64,000 bases of DNA, taken from the NCBI RefSeq assembly GCF_009755815.1, contig NZ_WRPK01000001.1, forward strand, positions 496,001 to 560,000. The letters run 5' to 3'. How positions within the stretch are numbered: the first letter of the stretch is position 1; every line of letters starts with the position of its first letter. Source of the stretch: Flavisphingomonas formosensis. Its GTDB lineage: Bacteria > Pseudomonadota > Alphaproteobacteria > Sphingomonadales > Sphingomonadaceae. Of the stretch, positions 35,384 through 44,424 are shown piece by piece. Below the pieces are notes generated by a model that was given only the letters and a program-made list of their open reading frames with translations, did no database searches and was not told the DNA's origin. The position numbers and the translations under genes are program-made.

Positions 35384-35908
35384 GTGTCTTTCTTGAAGAA
35401 GCTTTTCGGTGAAAAGGATGAAAGGCTGGCGCTGGCGCCGCTCTATCAGGCGGTAGTGGCGCGCGCGCGAGAGCCCTTCTGGTATGCGCAAGGCGGCGTG
35501 CCGGACACGCTCGACGGCCGGTTCGACATGATCGCGGTGATCCTTTCCACCGTTCTGATCCGGCTCGAATCCGAAGGCGAAAAGGGGATGGGGCCGGCCG
35601 CGCTGGTCACGGAGCTGTTCATCGACGACATGGACGGTCAGCTTCGCCAGATCGGCATCGGCGACATCGTCGTCGGCAAGCATGTCGGCAAGATGATGAG
35701 CGCGCTGGGCGGCCGCCTGTCCGCCTATCGGGAAGCGCTGACCGGCGGCATCAGCCTGGATGCGGCGCTGACCCGCAACCTTTATCGCGGCGAGGCTCCC
35801 GAGCCTGCCGAGCTCGCCCTCGTCGAGGAGCGGCTGCGCGGCTTCCACCGCGCACTGATGGCGAGCCCGTTCGATCGGGTGATCGACGGGGTGCTGCCGC
35901 AGCCATGA
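35384..35908 (+). CDS. ubiquinol-cytochrome c chaperone (CBP3/UQCC1 family)
   Basis: A 174-residue protein related to mitochondrial Cbp3, which helps assemble cytochrome b of the bc1 complex. MSFLKKLFGEKDERLALAPL, VARAREPFWYAQGGVPDTLD, GRFDMIAVILSTVLIRL, ELFIDDMDGQLRQIGIGDIV and VGKHVGKMMSALGGRLSAYR are the family hallmarks. The start codon is GTG, with AAGGGGATGAG upstream. The next gene starts inside its stop region (4-nt overlap). Confidence 0.92.
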   Translation: MSFLKKLFGEKDERLALAPLYQAVVARAREPFWYAQGGVPDTLDGRFDMIAVILSTVLIRLESEGEKGMGPAALVTELFIDDMDGQLRQIGIGDIVVGKHVGKMMSALGGRLSAYREALTGGISLDAALTRNLYRGEAPEPAELALVEERLRGFHRALMASPFDRVIDGVLPQP

Positions 35909-36426
35909 ATGGCATCAACGAATTTTGCCGCCCTTACCGGCTCGATACGCTGGGCGGCGCGCGCGCGGTTCACGTTGCGGCGGACGAGAAGGAGCGGGCG
36001 GCGCTGGCGGAGCGGTTCGGCCTGCTATCGCTGGCGAAGCTGGAAGCGGATGCCACGCTGCGGCGCGAGGGCGACGTCGTCTGGGCCGAGGGCGAGGCGA
36101 CTGCCGATTACGAACAGGCCTGCATCGCGACCGGAGAGCCGCTGCCGGCGCACCGCCTCGTGCCCTTTCGGCTGCGCTTCGTGCCCGAGGCGCAGAACGG
36201 CGGGGGCGAGGAGGAGATCGAGCTCAGCGACGAGGATTGCGACACGCTGGAGCATGACGGCGGAGCGATCGATCTCGGCGAGGCCGTTGCCCAGACACTG
36301 GCGCTGGCGATCGACCCGTTTCCACGCGGCCCCCATGCCGATGCCGCGCTGCGCGATGCTGGCGTGATCGGCGAGGAGGATGCCGGCCCCTTTGCCGCGC
36401 TCAAGGCGCTGCGCGACAAGCTGTAG
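35905..36426 (+). CDS. DUF177 (YceD-like) protein
   Basis: A 173-residue protein of the DUF177 family, whose bacterial and plastid members promote 23S rRNA accumulation. EATADYEQACIATGEPLPAH is the conserved Cys-containing core, here with the single Cys in QACIATGEP, and DCDTLEHDGGAIDLGEAVAQ with TLALAIDPFPRGP closes the domain. ATG overlaps the chaperone stop. In many genomes rpmF or plsX follows; here a convergent ssb gene follows instead. Confidence 0.9.
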   Translation: MNGINEFCRPYRLDTLGGARAVHVAADEKERAALAERFGLLSLAKLEADATLRREGDVVWAEGEATADYEQACIATGEPLPAHRLVPFRLRFVPEAQNGGGEEEIELSDEDCDTLEHDGGAIDLGEAVAQTLALAIDPFPRGPHADAALRDAGVIGEEDAGPFAALKALRDKL

Positions 36427-36496
36427 ACGTCTCTTCCCGCGTCACCCCAGCTTTCGCCGAGGAGACGGAAGAAAGGCTGACGTGACCAGCCCGGTC

Positions 36497-37057
36497 TCAG
36501 AAGGGGACGTCGTCGTCCAGATCGCTGCCGAAAGGATCGGGCTGGCGCGACTGGCCACGACCAGCGCCGCCTGTGCCACCGCCGAAGCCGCCCGAGCCGC
36601 CGCTGCCGCCGCCGAATCCTCCGCCGCGGTCGCCATAGCCGCCATCGTCGCCCCAGCTGGAGCCGCCACCGCCACCACCACCGGAACCTCCGCCCGTACC
36701 CTCGCCACGGCCGTCGAGCATCACCATGACGCCGCTGAAATTCTGCACGACGATCTCGGTCGTATAGCGATCCTGGCCGGACTGATCCTGCCACTTACGG
36801 GTCTGCAGCGAACCCTCGATATACACTTTGCTGCCCTTGCGCAGATATTGTTCTGCGGTGCGCGCGATGCTCTCGTTGAAGATCGCGACCGAGTGCCACT
36901 CGGTTCGCTCGCGCCGTTCGCCGCTCGCGCGATCCTTCCAGGTTTCGGAGGTCGCGATGCGCAGGTTCACCACCTTGCCGCCGTTCGAGAAGCTGCGCGC
37001 TTCGGGATCGCGGCCCAGATTGCCGACGAGGATCACCTTGTTCACGCTGCCTGCCAT
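36497..37057 (-). CDS. ssb: single-stranded DNA-binding protein
   Basis: SSB protects ssDNA and recruits replication and repair partners. Of 186 residues, about 1-110 form the OB fold ([60 protein letters not shown]); about 115-175 are a Gly/Ser-rich linker with long glycine runs; the tip DLDDDVPF is the acidic partner-binding tail, with Val where E. coli has Ile. GGAG precedes the ATG. Confidence 0.97.
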   Translation of the reverse strand: MAGSVNKVILVGNLGRDPEARSFSNGGKVVNLRIATSETWKDRASGERRERTEWHSVAIFNESIARTAEQYLRKGSKVYIEGSLQTRKWQDQSGQDRYTTEIVVQNFSGVMVMLDGRGEGTGGGSGGGGGGGSSWGDDGGYGDRGGGFGGGSGGSGGFGGGTGGAGRGQSRQPDPFGSDLDDDVPF

Positions 37058-37123
37058 TCATGATCTCCTGACGCACGCACGGGCTAGCCGGCGGCGATTC
37101 ACTTTCTGCAAAGCGGATCGTTT

Positions 37124-37172
37124 AAAGCATCGGGCGGATGCGTGGGAACCGCCTTTGTCCGAAAAATATGCG
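37124..37172 (+). repeat. degraded relative of the CGGTTTTCCGC dispersed repeat
   Basis: Reads agcatcgggcggatgcg, then gtgggaaccgcctttgtccg and aaaaatatgcg. It keeps the frame of the copies at 17786 and 26037 but with many changes. It lies between ssb and the 3' end of feoB. Confidence 0.45.
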
Positions 37173-37189
37173 TGCGCTGCGGCGGCGGT

Positions 37190-39040
37190 TCAGAGGCCCA
37201 GCGCCGTCGCTGTCCAGAAGGTCGCGCCGGCGGCGAGCCAGGCGAGCGCAAACAGATAGCCGAGCGCGAAGAGGGGCCATTTCCAGCCATTGGTCTCGCG
37301 CCGCATCACCGCGATGGTGGACATGCATTGCGGCGCGTAGGCGAACCACATCAGGAAGGCGAGCGCGGTCGGCAGCGGCCATTTGCCGTGCAGCCGGTCG
37401 CCGAGCGCGCGATCGGCATCCTCGCCCTCGCCCTGGATCGCATAGACCTGCGCGAGCGCGGACACCGCCACCTCGCGCGCCGCCATGGCGGGGATGATCG
37501 CCACCGACATCTCGTGGTTGAAGCCGATCGGCTTCACGATCACGTCGATCACGGAGGCGATGCGCCCGCCGATTGAATATTCCAGCTGGTTCTCGCCCGC
37601 CGGCGCCTTGGGCAGGTTGAGCAGCACGCACAGCGCCAGGCTGACCGAGAGGATGATCGTGCCGGCGCGCTTCAGGAAGATCGTGGCGCGGGTCCACAGC
37701 CCGATCGCGATGTCGCGCACGCTCGGCCATTGATATTTGGGCAGCTCCATCAGGAAGCCCGAATGGGCGCCCTTCGCCACCGTGCGGCGCAGCACGAAGG
37801 CGGCGAGCATCGCGGTCAGGATGCCCACGATATAGAGGCCGAACAGCACGAGGCCCTGCAGTCCGATGCCCAGCCCCACGTCGCGCGCCGGGATGAAGGC
37901 GCCGATGATCACGGCGTAGACCGGGAGCCGCGCCGAGCAGGTCATCAGCGGCGCGATCAGGATGGTGGTCAGCCGGTCCTTGGGATCGTCGATGGTGCGC
38001 GTCGCCATGATGCCGGGTATGGCGCAGGCGAAGCTGGAGAGCAGCGGGATGAAGGCGCGGCCGGAAAGGCCGACCCCGGCCATCAGCCGGTCCATCAGGA
38101 AGGCGGCGCGAACCATGTAGCCGGTCGCTTCCAGCAGCAGGATGAAGAAGAACAGGATCAGGATCTGCGGCAGGAAAACGACGACCGAGCCGACGCCCTC
38201 GATCACCCCGCTGACGATCAGCGTGCGCAAAAATCCCTCCGGCAGCGCCTTCTCGACTGCAGCGCCGAGCGCCGTCTTGCCTGCGTCGATCATGTCCATC
38301 GGCGCCTGCGCCCAGCTGAACACCGCCTGGAACATGAGGAACATCAGCGCGGCGAGCAGGAGCGGTCCGAAGATCGGATGCAGCGCGATCGAATCCACCC
38401 GATGCATCCAGCGGCGGGCGCCATGCTCCTCCACCGTCGCGGCGAGCGAGATGGAGCGGGCGCGGCGCTGGAGCGCGGCGATGTCGGTCGGCACATGCTG
38501 GGATGAGCGGATCGTGGTGGCGCCGTTGCCGACCAGCGTGCCGAGCACGGCCTTCAGCTCCTCGATACCGCGCTTGCGAACCGCCACGGTGGCGACGACC
38601 GGCACGCCCAGTTCGCGCGAGAGCGCTTCGGCATCGATCTTCAGCCCGTCCCGCTCGGCCATGTCGTACATGTTCAGGGCGAGGACGACCGGCAGGCCGA
38701 GGGCGATGAGCTGGAGCGCGAAGCGCAGATGATTGTCGAGATTGCTGGCGTCGACCACGATCACCAGAGCGGCGGGCAGTCTTTCGCGGCCCTGCTTGCC
38801 CATCACCACGTCGCGGGTCACGGCTTCGTCGGGGCTGACTGGATCTAGGCTGTAGGTGCCGGGCAGATCGACCAGCTCCACCGGGCGGCCATCCGGCAGG
38901 GCGAGCCGGCCGGATTTACGCTCGACCGTGACGCCGGGATAGTTTCCAACCTTCTGGCGCGCGCCCGTCAACGCATTGAACAGGGCGCTCTTGCCGGCAT
39001 TGGGATTGCCGACCAGCGCAACCAGCGGCGAGGGGTTCAT
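37190..39040 (-). CDS. feoB: ferrous iron transport protein B
   Basis: FeoB is the inner-membrane Fe(II) transporter with a cytosolic G domain. In 616 residues: G1 GNPNAGKSALFNAL, G2 Thr in GVTVERKSG, G3 DLPGTYSL, G4 NMYD, then the membrane part with FVFLPQ-type VFLPQILILFFFILLLEATG and the gate motif FACAIPGIMATRTI. The length is at the short end for FeoB, with a reduced C-terminal cytosolic extension. The start overlaps the feoA stop by one base. The Fur-like site is upstream of feoA. Confidence 0.96.
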   Translation of the reverse strand: MNPSPLVALVGNPNAGKSALFNALTGARQKVGNYPGVTVERKSGRLALPDGRPVELVDLPGTYSLDPVSPDEAVTRDVVMGKQGRERLPAALVIVVDASNLDNHLRFALQLIALGLPVVLALNMYDMAERDGLKIDAEALSRELGVPVVATVAVRKRGIEELKAVLGTLVGNGATTIRSSQHVPTDIAALQRRARSISLAATVEEHGARRWMHRVDSIALHPIFGPLLLAALMFLMFQAVFSWAQAPMDMIDAGKTALGAAVEKALPEGFLRTLIVSGVIEGVGSVVVFLPQILILFFFILLLEATGYMVRAAFLMDRLMAGVGLSGRAFIPLLSSFACAIPGIMATRTIDDPKDRLTTILIAPLMTCSARLPVYAVIIGAFIPARDVGLGIGLQGLVLFGLYIVGILTAMLAAFVLRRTVAKGAHSGFLMELPKYQWPSVRDIAIGLWTRATIFLKRAGTIILSVSLALCVLLNLPKAPAGENQLEYSIGGRIASVIDVIVKPIGFNHEMSVAIIPAMAAREVAVSALAQVYAIQGEGEDADRALGDRLHGKWPLPTALAFLMWFAYAPQCMSTIAVMRRETNGWKWPLFALGYLFALAWLAAGATFWTATALGL

Positions 39041-39282
39041 CAGGCTTCGGCCGGCTCGACCGAAATCGCTGCGGCCTGCGCGCGGCGCAGCGCGATCGTC
39101 ATGCGGCCCACCTTGCAGGCGATGGGATCGCGGCCGACCGGCCCCTGATGCAGCGCTTCCACCTTGACGCCTTCGTCAAAGCCGAGTTCCCGCAGCCGGC
39201 GTGCCTCGTCGGGACGCATGGCCGACCAGTCGATCACGGCGACATGGGCGGGTTTGCGCAGCGGTAGTTGATCGAGACGCAC
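39040..39282 (-). CDS. feoA: ferrous iron transport protein A
   Basis: An 80-residue SH3-fold partner of FeoB. LRELGFDEGVKVEALHQGPV, GRDPIACKVGRMTIALRRAQ and AAAISVEPAEA follow the FeoA pattern. The start is GTG at 39282. TGATG coupling to feoB shows a two-gene operon; no feoC is present. Confidence 0.93.
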   Translation of the reverse strand: MRLDQLPLRKPAHVAVIDWSAMRPDEARRLRELGFDEGVKVEALHQGPVGRDPIACKVGRMTIALRRAQAAAISVEPAEA

Positions 39283-39310
39283 GGCTTCGGATTCCAGTTC
39301 GCTATATCAA

Positions 39311-39331
39311 TGCGACTGATTATCAATAACC
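39311..39331 (-). promoter_or_regulatory. Fur-box-like site upstream of feoAB
   Basis: On the minus strand the DNA reads gttattgataatcagtcgca. The centre TGATAATCA (39317-39325) matches the core of the classical GATAATGATAATCATTATC box, and the flanking TTAT agrees on one side. It lies 29-49 bases upstream of the feoA start, where a repressor would block transcription. Fur control of feo genes is well established; this particular site is inferred. Confidence 0.55.
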
Positions 39332-39472
39332 GTGCGCTTTTGCCAGCATGTTAATATGCGGTAGTCCGATAGCTCCGCTTGCCTTCGCAACCGGTGTCCA
39401 TCCTTGCTCGAACTGGCGGTACCGTCTCGGTTCAACGATTTGACACAGGCGGCTGGCGGACCGGTGAAACTC

Positions 39473-40132
39473 TCAGCGGACCGGATAGCGTAGCCGGCCG
39501 AGCAGCCGGGCCGGGCTGAAATGGCGATCGCGATCCGGCCGCAATTTGGCCTTCAGCGACTCGAATCGCATGACGCCGTCGATCCGCCGATCGAGGAAGG
39601 CATGCGTATCCGCATCTCCCTCGCTTTCATCGTCGATCCAGGCGAGCAGCGTCGCCGCATATATGGCGGCCAGCGTGCTGCGCTTGCTGTACCACGCAAA
39701 ATCGGTCGACTGGTCGCCGGCCAGCCGCCACATCGCGTCCGCGGACCGCCAGCCGATGCGCGCTGCCGTGGCGAGATTGCCGGGCAGCGCCAGCAAGGCG
39801 AGTGCGCGGCGCAGCGCCTCCTTGTTGGGCGCGGCGATCGCAAGGCGCGCCAGAACCATCGCGCGGATGCGCTCGCGAATCTTCATCGACGCCAGCCTGT
39901 CCGACGGCAGCCGCTGCACCATTTCGGCATCGACCAAGCCGATCCAGGCATCGATCATGCCGATCGGACCATCGGGAAAGGCCAGCTTCGCGCGATCGGC
40001 CGGCACCCCGATCTCCGCCGCAGCGGAGGCGAGCGCGGCATCGCTCCAGCCGTCGAACGCGGCATGCGCGGGGATGCGAGGCGCCAGGGCGGCGCGCAGT
40101 TCGTCCAGCGTCATCTCATCGGGCATGGTCAT
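39473..40132 (-). CDS. COQ9-family ubiquinone biosynthesis protein
   Basis: A 219-residue relative of COQ9, a TetR-fold lipid-binding protein that supports hydroxylation of the ubiquinone ring. TLDELRAALAPRIPAHAAFD, GWSDAALASAAAEIGVPADR and TDFAWYSKRSTLAAIYAATL (the conserved DxxWYSKR motif) with a late helix ending RLRYPVR match the family. ATG 40132 was preferred; upstream in-frame codons reach 40195 without a ribosome site. Confidence 0.9.
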   Translation of the reverse strand: MTMPDEMTLDELRAALAPRIPAHAAFDGWSDAALASAAAEIGVPADRAKLAFPDGPIGMIDAWIGLVDAEMVQRLPSDRLASMKIRERIRAMVLARLAIAAPNKEALRRALALLALPGNLATAARIGWRSADAMWRLAGDQSTDFAWYSKRSTLAAIYAATLLAWIDDESEGDADTHAFLDRRIDGVMRFESLKAKLRPDRDRHFSPARLLGRLRYPVR

Positions 40133-40347
40133 GGCGTCAGCATAAGGCGGCTGCCCGCCGCTGGAAACCGCCTTCCTGCCGATGTTGCGCAGCATGAGCG
40201 CAAAACCGCGCTTTTCCGGGTGCCCTGCGCAGCTTGTACCGTCTGCGACACCGCGTCTCGTAAAGCCAATGACAGACCGTTTCTGCTGCGCTACGATCCC
40301 TGCCTGTCCGGGTCATAACCGGACCAATCAGGGGAGCGAGCGAAACC

Positions 40348-40941
40348 ATGGCAAAATTCTTCGGCAATCTCGGCGCAGTAATCGGGGTCTCCGTACTGCT
40401 CCTGCTCGTCGTCATTTTCGCACTGCATCGAGACGTTGTCGATGCGTCCTACATGCGTAGCTTCGTTCTGTTCCTGCACGTCCTGTGCGGCGTCATGTGG
40501 ATCGGCCTGCTCTATTATTTCAACTTCGTGCAGATCCCAACCATGCCCAAGGTGCCCGCCGAGCTGAAACCGGGCGTGTCCAAATATATCGCTCCGGAGG
40601 CGCTGTTCTGGTTCCGCTGGGGCGCGGCGTTGACAGTGCTGATGGGCCTGATCATCGCCGGCACGCCGTGGCCGGGGCGCGACGCCTATATTCTGCAGGC
40701 GCTGATGTTCCAGTCGCCCTATCGCGTGATCGGGCTCGGCATGTGGTTCGGCCTCATCATGGCGTTCAACGTGTGGTTCGTGATCTGGCCCAACCAGAAG
40801 AAGGCGCTGGGCCTGGTCGAGGCGGACGCCGACACCAAGGCGAAGGCGGCGACCACGGCGATGATGTTCTCGCGCACCAACACGCTGCTTTCTATTCCCA
40901 TGCTGTACTGCATGGTCACCCAGGCCTATCTGGGCGTTTGA
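40348..40941 (+). CDS. urate hydroxylase PuuD-like membrane protein without cytochrome c domain
   Basis: A 197-residue membrane protein with four or five helices (AVIGVSVLLLLVVIFALHRD, SFVLFLHVLCGVMWIGLLYY, WFRWGAALTVLMGLIIAGTP, GLGMWFGLIMAFNVWFVIWP). HVLCGVMWIGLLYYFNFVQI and NVWFVIWPNQKKALG fit the membrane domain of PuuD (Urate_ox_N). Full PuuD enzymes carry a C-terminal heme c domain; that is absent here, so urate oxidation is doubtful and a general electron-transfer or unknown role is as likely. Confidence 0.75.
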   Translation: MAKFFGNLGAVIGVSVLLLLVVIFALHRDVVDASYMRSFVLFLHVLCGVMWIGLLYYFNFVQIPTMPKVPAELKPGVSKYIAPEALFWFRWGAALTVLMGLIIAGTPWPGRDAYILQALMFQSPYRVIGLGMWFGLIMAFNVWFVIWPNQKKALGLVEADADTKAKAATTAMMFSRTNTLLSIPMLYCMVTQAYLGV

Positions 40942-40943
40942 GC

Positions 40944-41475
40944 CGGAGGCCGATCGGGACGGCGCACCAATATCATCGCCGTTCCGATCGCCGCCGCCGC
41001 CGATCAGATCCAGCACGGAAAGCTGCTCGCGATAGATCAGCCAGCCGATGGGCCGCGCTGATTGCGGGTTGCCGGCAGGCCCGCGCCGAAGACCACCGGT
41101 GAGAGGTGGCCGAGCGAGAAGATCATCAAGCCCTGCCTGGCACCTTGCCGCCAAGCGCCAGCAGTATCACCGGCAGCCAGTTGCCCGGCACGATCCGCTC
41201 GCCCACCGTCCAGGCGAAGAGCAGCAGCGGCGAGCCCCGCGAAGGTGCAATGGTGAGCGCCGGCGGCGGCGACAGCGCCTTGCGCGCCCGGTTCATCGCG
41301 GCGAGACGGGCGGTGTAGCATGCCAGCAAACATGCACATCGCATCGCTCATCAGGTTGCGGCCCGAGCCGCCAGAAGTTGGAGGCGACCGCCCCGACGGC
41401 CCGCCCTTCGCCCGACAACCGCACCCGCCAGGGGCCGCAGGCCAAGCAGATATTTCCCAATGCATTGCCGCAAGG
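40944..41475 (-). pseudogene. decayed EamA/DMT-family transporter
   Basis: Minus-strand fragments of one EamA protein lie in different frames. In order: LSGEGRAVGAVASNFWRLGP (about 41410-41350), ALTIAPSRGSPLLLFAWTVG then ERIVPGNWLPVILLALGG (about 41270-41140), FSLGHLSPVVFGAGLP (about 41120-41070) and PIGWLIYREQLSVLDLIGGG (about 41050-40990). The GER-P-NWL-ILLALGG and GWL-E-LS-LDLIGG patterns are the EamA signatures. Only about 530 bp remain of an expected 900, with at least three frameshifts and deletions. No intact reading frame exists. Confidence 0.6.
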
Positions 41476-41587
41476 GAGAAGCGTGCCGGGCTTGGCGCGG
41501 ACAAAGCTTTTCTTGGAAGGGACGAGTCGTGCATCAGTCCCTGCATCGTCCTATCTGCCGGCAGTACCGTTGCAAAGGGAAACGCAA

Positions 41588-42667
41588 ATGGCTTCCTTGT
41601 TCGATCCGATCCGCCTCGGCGCCATCGACGCGCCGAACCGCATTTTCATGGCGCCGCTGACGCGCGGCCGGGCGACGCGCGAGCATGTCCCGGTGCCGAT
41701 CATGGCGGACTATTATGCGCAACGTGCCGGCGCCGGGCTGATCATCACGGAAGCCACGGGGATCAGCCCCGAAGGCCTCGGATGGCCGTTTGCGCCGGGC
41801 CTGTGGAGCGGCGAGCAGGTCGAAGCCTGGAAGCCGGTGACCGGCGCCGTGCACGACAAGGGCGGCCGGATCGTCGCCCAGCTCTGGCACATGGGCCGTG
41901 TCGTGCATCCGTCCTTTACCGGCCACGCCCCGGTCTCGTCCTCGGCGACCACCGCCCCGGGCAGCGCGCACACCTATGACGGACGCCAGCTCTACACCGA
42001 GGCGCGCCCGCTGGAGCTGGCCGAGATCCCCCGCGTGCTCGACGATTATCGCAGGGCAGCGCGCAACGCGCGGGAGGCAGGGTTCGACGGGGTGCAGCTC
42101 CATGCCGCCAATGGCTATCTGATCGACCAATTCCTGCGCGACAACGCCAATTTCCGCGACGATGCCTATGGCGGATCGATCGAGAACCGCATCCGGCTGC
42201 TCATCGAGGTGACGCGGGCGCTGATCGACGTGTGGGGCGCGGATCGGGTCGGCGTACGGCTTTCGCCAAACGGCGATTCCCAGGGGGTCAATGACAGCCA
42301 GCCCGAACTGCTCTTCCCCGCAGCGGCTAAGGCGCTATCCGATCTCGGTATCGCCTTCCTCGAGCTACGTGAGCCGGGCCCTGGGGGCACGTTCGGCCAA
42401 GCCGATCATCCGCCCGTGCATCCCCTCATCCGTGCCGCGTTCGATGGGGTGCTGGTGCTCAACTCGGATTATGACGGGATTACCGGTCAGGCCGCGCTCG
42501 ATCGCGGCGAGGCGGACGCGATCGCGTTCGGCCGGCTCTTCCTGTCGAACCCGGATTTGCCGCGCCGCATCGCCGAGAAGCTGCCGCTCAACCCGAACGA
42601 CATGGCGACCTGGTATGGGCCGGGCACTGCCGGTTATACGGATTACCCGTTGTACGAGGCGGCTTAA
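41588..42667 (+). CDS. Old Yellow Enzyme-family alkene reductase (NemA-like)
   Basis: A 359-residue FMN enzyme that reduces activated C=C bonds, maleimides or nitro compounds with NAD(P)H. Motifs: PNRIFMAPLTRGRA (FMN binding Thr), IITEATGISPEG, VAQLWHMGRVVHPSF, VQLHAANGYLIDQFLRDNAN (His-x-x-Asn pair and RDxxNxRxDxYGGS), IENRIRLL and DAIAFGRLFLSNPDLP. Length and spacing match NemA and XenA/B. ATG 41588 has AAAGGGAAA upstream; the frame is open much further 5' through the pseudogene but without coding character. Confidence 0.93.
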   Translation: MASLFDPIRLGAIDAPNRIFMAPLTRGRATREHVPVPIMADYYAQRAGAGLIITEATGISPEGLGWPFAPGLWSGEQVEAWKPVTGAVHDKGGRIVAQLWHMGRVVHPSFTGHAPVSSSATTAPGSAHTYDGRQLYTEARPLELAEIPRVLDDYRRAARNAREAGFDGVQLHAANGYLIDQFLRDNANFRDDAYGGSIENRIRLLIEVTRALIDVWGADRVGVRLSPNGDSQGVNDSQPELLFPAAAKALSDLGIAFLELREPGPGGTFGQADHPPVHPLIRAAFDGVLVLNSDYDGITGQAALDRGEADAIAFGRLFLSNPDLPRRIAEKLPLNPNDMATWYGPGTAGYTDYPLYEAA

Positions 42668-42734
42668 GGCGCGCGCCTCCCTCTCCCCCTCGCGGGCTGC
42701 GGTATTCATACGTCTTTGATTTTGGCGATTGTTC

Positions 42735-42822
42735 TTCGTCACTCCAGCGGAGGCCGGGGTCCTGCTCAACGGTCACCCGGCTGCCTGTCGAGAGCGATGC
42801 CAGCTTCCGCTGGCATGACGTG
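42735..42822. repeat. degenerate inverted repeat (CCAGCGG...CCGCTGG type)
   Basis: gtcactccagcggaggccgg on the left faces ccagcttccgctggcatgac on the right, the layout of the common CGTCATCCCAGC...GCTGGGATGACG intergenic repeat. A shorter, weaker relative is at 36438-36485, between the DUF177 gene and ssb. It probably forms a hairpin between the convergent OYE and ribH genes. Confidence 0.5.
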
Positions 42823-42892
42823 GAAAAATGAAATCAAACCGATGCGTGAAGCCGGCAGCTCTTGCGCGAGGGGGAAGTCGTATGTCTGCCTT

Positions 42893-43312
42893 TCAGGCGA
42901 AGCGCTGCTTGAGGTCCAGCATGGCGAGCGCGGCCTTGGCTGCCTCGCCGCCCTTGTCCTTCTCCGTCGGCCGGGCGCGGGCGAGGGCCTGTGCTTCGTT
43001 CTCGACGGTCAATATGCCGTTGCCGATCGCGAGACCGTCGAGCGTCAGCGCCATCAGCGCGCGGGCGCTCTCGTTCGACACGACCTCGAAATGATAGGTC
43101 TCGCCCCGGATCACTACGCCTATCGCGACGAAGGCGTCGTAGCGCCCGGTTTCGGCCGCGAGCGCCACCGCGCCAGGAATCTCCAGCGCGCCCGGCACGG
43201 TGATCGTCTCATGTCTGTGGCCGGCCTCCTCGATCGCGGCGCGGGCGCCTTCGATCAGCAGGTCGTTGAGATGATCGTAGAAACGGGCTTCGACGATGAG
43301 GACGCGGGCCAT
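42893..43312 (-). CDS. ribH: 6,7-dimethyl-8-ribityllumazine synthase
   Basis: Condenses the RibB product with the pyrimidine intermediate to give lumazine. The 139-residue product has [60 protein letters not shown] (with the catalytic His region) and [17 protein letters not shown]. Its start overlaps the ribBX stop, and it ends the riboflavin operon. Confidence 0.96.
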   Translation of the reverse strand: MARVLIVEARFYDHLNDLLIEGARAAIEEAGHRHETITVPGALEIPGAVALAAETGRYDAFVAIGVVIRGETYHFEVVSNESARALMALTLDGLAIGNGILTVENEAQALARARPTEKDKGGEAAKAALAMLDLKQRFA

Positions 43313-44424
43313 CAGTCCAGCCCTTCGGGGATTGCGCGCTCGCCGGCGATATTGAGGCCGTAGCCCGCGAGCGCGACGAGCGTGTGATGCGAATTGGTGA
43401 GCAGCACCATGTCATGTACGCCGAGATCGGCGAGGATCTGGGCGCCGATGCCATAGTCGCGCAGGTCCATGTCCGGTTCGCCGTCGCCGATGCTGGCTCC
43501 GATCGAGCGCGGCGCGAGCAGCACGATCACGCCAGCGCCCTCGCGGCCGATCTCGGCCATGGCACGCTGGAGCAGGCGTTTGCGGTCGCCGGGCTGGCCC
43601 AGCATGTCGCCGAACAGCGAGATTGCGTGGACGCGCGCGAGGGTAGGCGTGCCGGGGGTGACGCGGCCTTTCTGGAGCACCAACGTCTCGGCGCCATCCA
43701 CCTTGCTGCGATAGGTGAGCACCCGCCAGTCCCCGCCATAATCGGAGGTGAAGGGCGCTTCGCGCACCCTTTCCACCAGGTGATCATAGCGGCGGCGATA
43801 GGCGATAAGGTCCCTTATGGTACCGATCTTGAGGTGGTGCAGCTGCGCGAAGGCGACGAGATCGTCCATTCGCGCCATCGTGCCGTCATCCTTCATGATC
43901 TCGCAGATCACGCCCGAAGGATTGAGGCCCGCGAGCCGCGCGACATCGACTGCCGCTTCGGTGTGGCCGGCGCGGACGAGCACGCCGCCCGGCCGCGCAA
44001 CGAGCGGGAAGACATGGCCGGGCGTCACGATCTGGTCCGCGCCCTTGGAGGCGTCGATCGCCACGGCGATGGTGCGCGCGCGGTCGGCCGCCGAAATGCC
44101 GGTGGTCACGCCTTCCTTCGCCTCGATCGAGACGGTGAAGGCGGTTTCGTGCCGGGTGCCGTTGTTGCGGCTCATCAGGCCGAGGCCGAGCTGATCGACG
44201 CGCGACTTGGCCAGCGCGAGGCAGACCAGGCCGCGGCCATGCCTCGCCATGAAGTTGATCGCGTCCGGCGTCGCCATCTGGGCGGGGATGACGAGATCGC
44301 CCTCATTTTCCCGGTCTTCGTCGTCGACGAGGATGAACATCCGGCCGTTCTTCGCCTCGTCGATGATCTCCTCGGGCGAGGAGAGGAAGCCGTGGCGGAG
44401 GCGGGGTAGCGATTCAGCGGACAT
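43312..44424 (-). CDS. ribB: RibB with degenerate GTP cyclohydrolase II-like domain
   Basis: A 370-residue two-domain protein. Residues about 15-215 are 3,4-dihydroxy-2-butanone 4-phosphate synthase ([67 protein letters not shown]), complete. Residues about 225-370 align with GTP cyclohydrolase II, but the zinc and catalytic segment reads [20 protein letters not shown] in place of VHSECLTGD...RCDCG, so all three Cys are lost. Such RibBX proteins are known in alphaproteobacteria; RibA activity must come from elsewhere. Confidence 0.93.
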   Translation of the reverse strand: MSAESLPRLRHGFLSSPEEIIDEAKNGRMFILVDDEDRENEGDLVIPAQMATPDAINFMARHGRGLVCLALAKSRVDQLGLGLMSRNNGTRHETAFTVSIEAKEGVTTGISAADRARTIAVAIDASKGADQIVTPGHVFPLVARPGGVLVRAGHTEAAVDVARLAGLNPSGVICEIMKDDGTMARMDDLVAFAQLHHLKIGTIRDLIAYRRRYDHLVERVREAPFTSDYGGDWRVLTYRSKVDGAETLVLQKGRVTPGTPTLARVHAISLFGDMLGQPGDRKRLLQRAMAEIGREGAGVIVLLAPRSIGASIGDGEPDMDLRDYGIGAQILADLGVHDMVLLTNSHHTLVALAGYGLNIAGERAIPEGLD

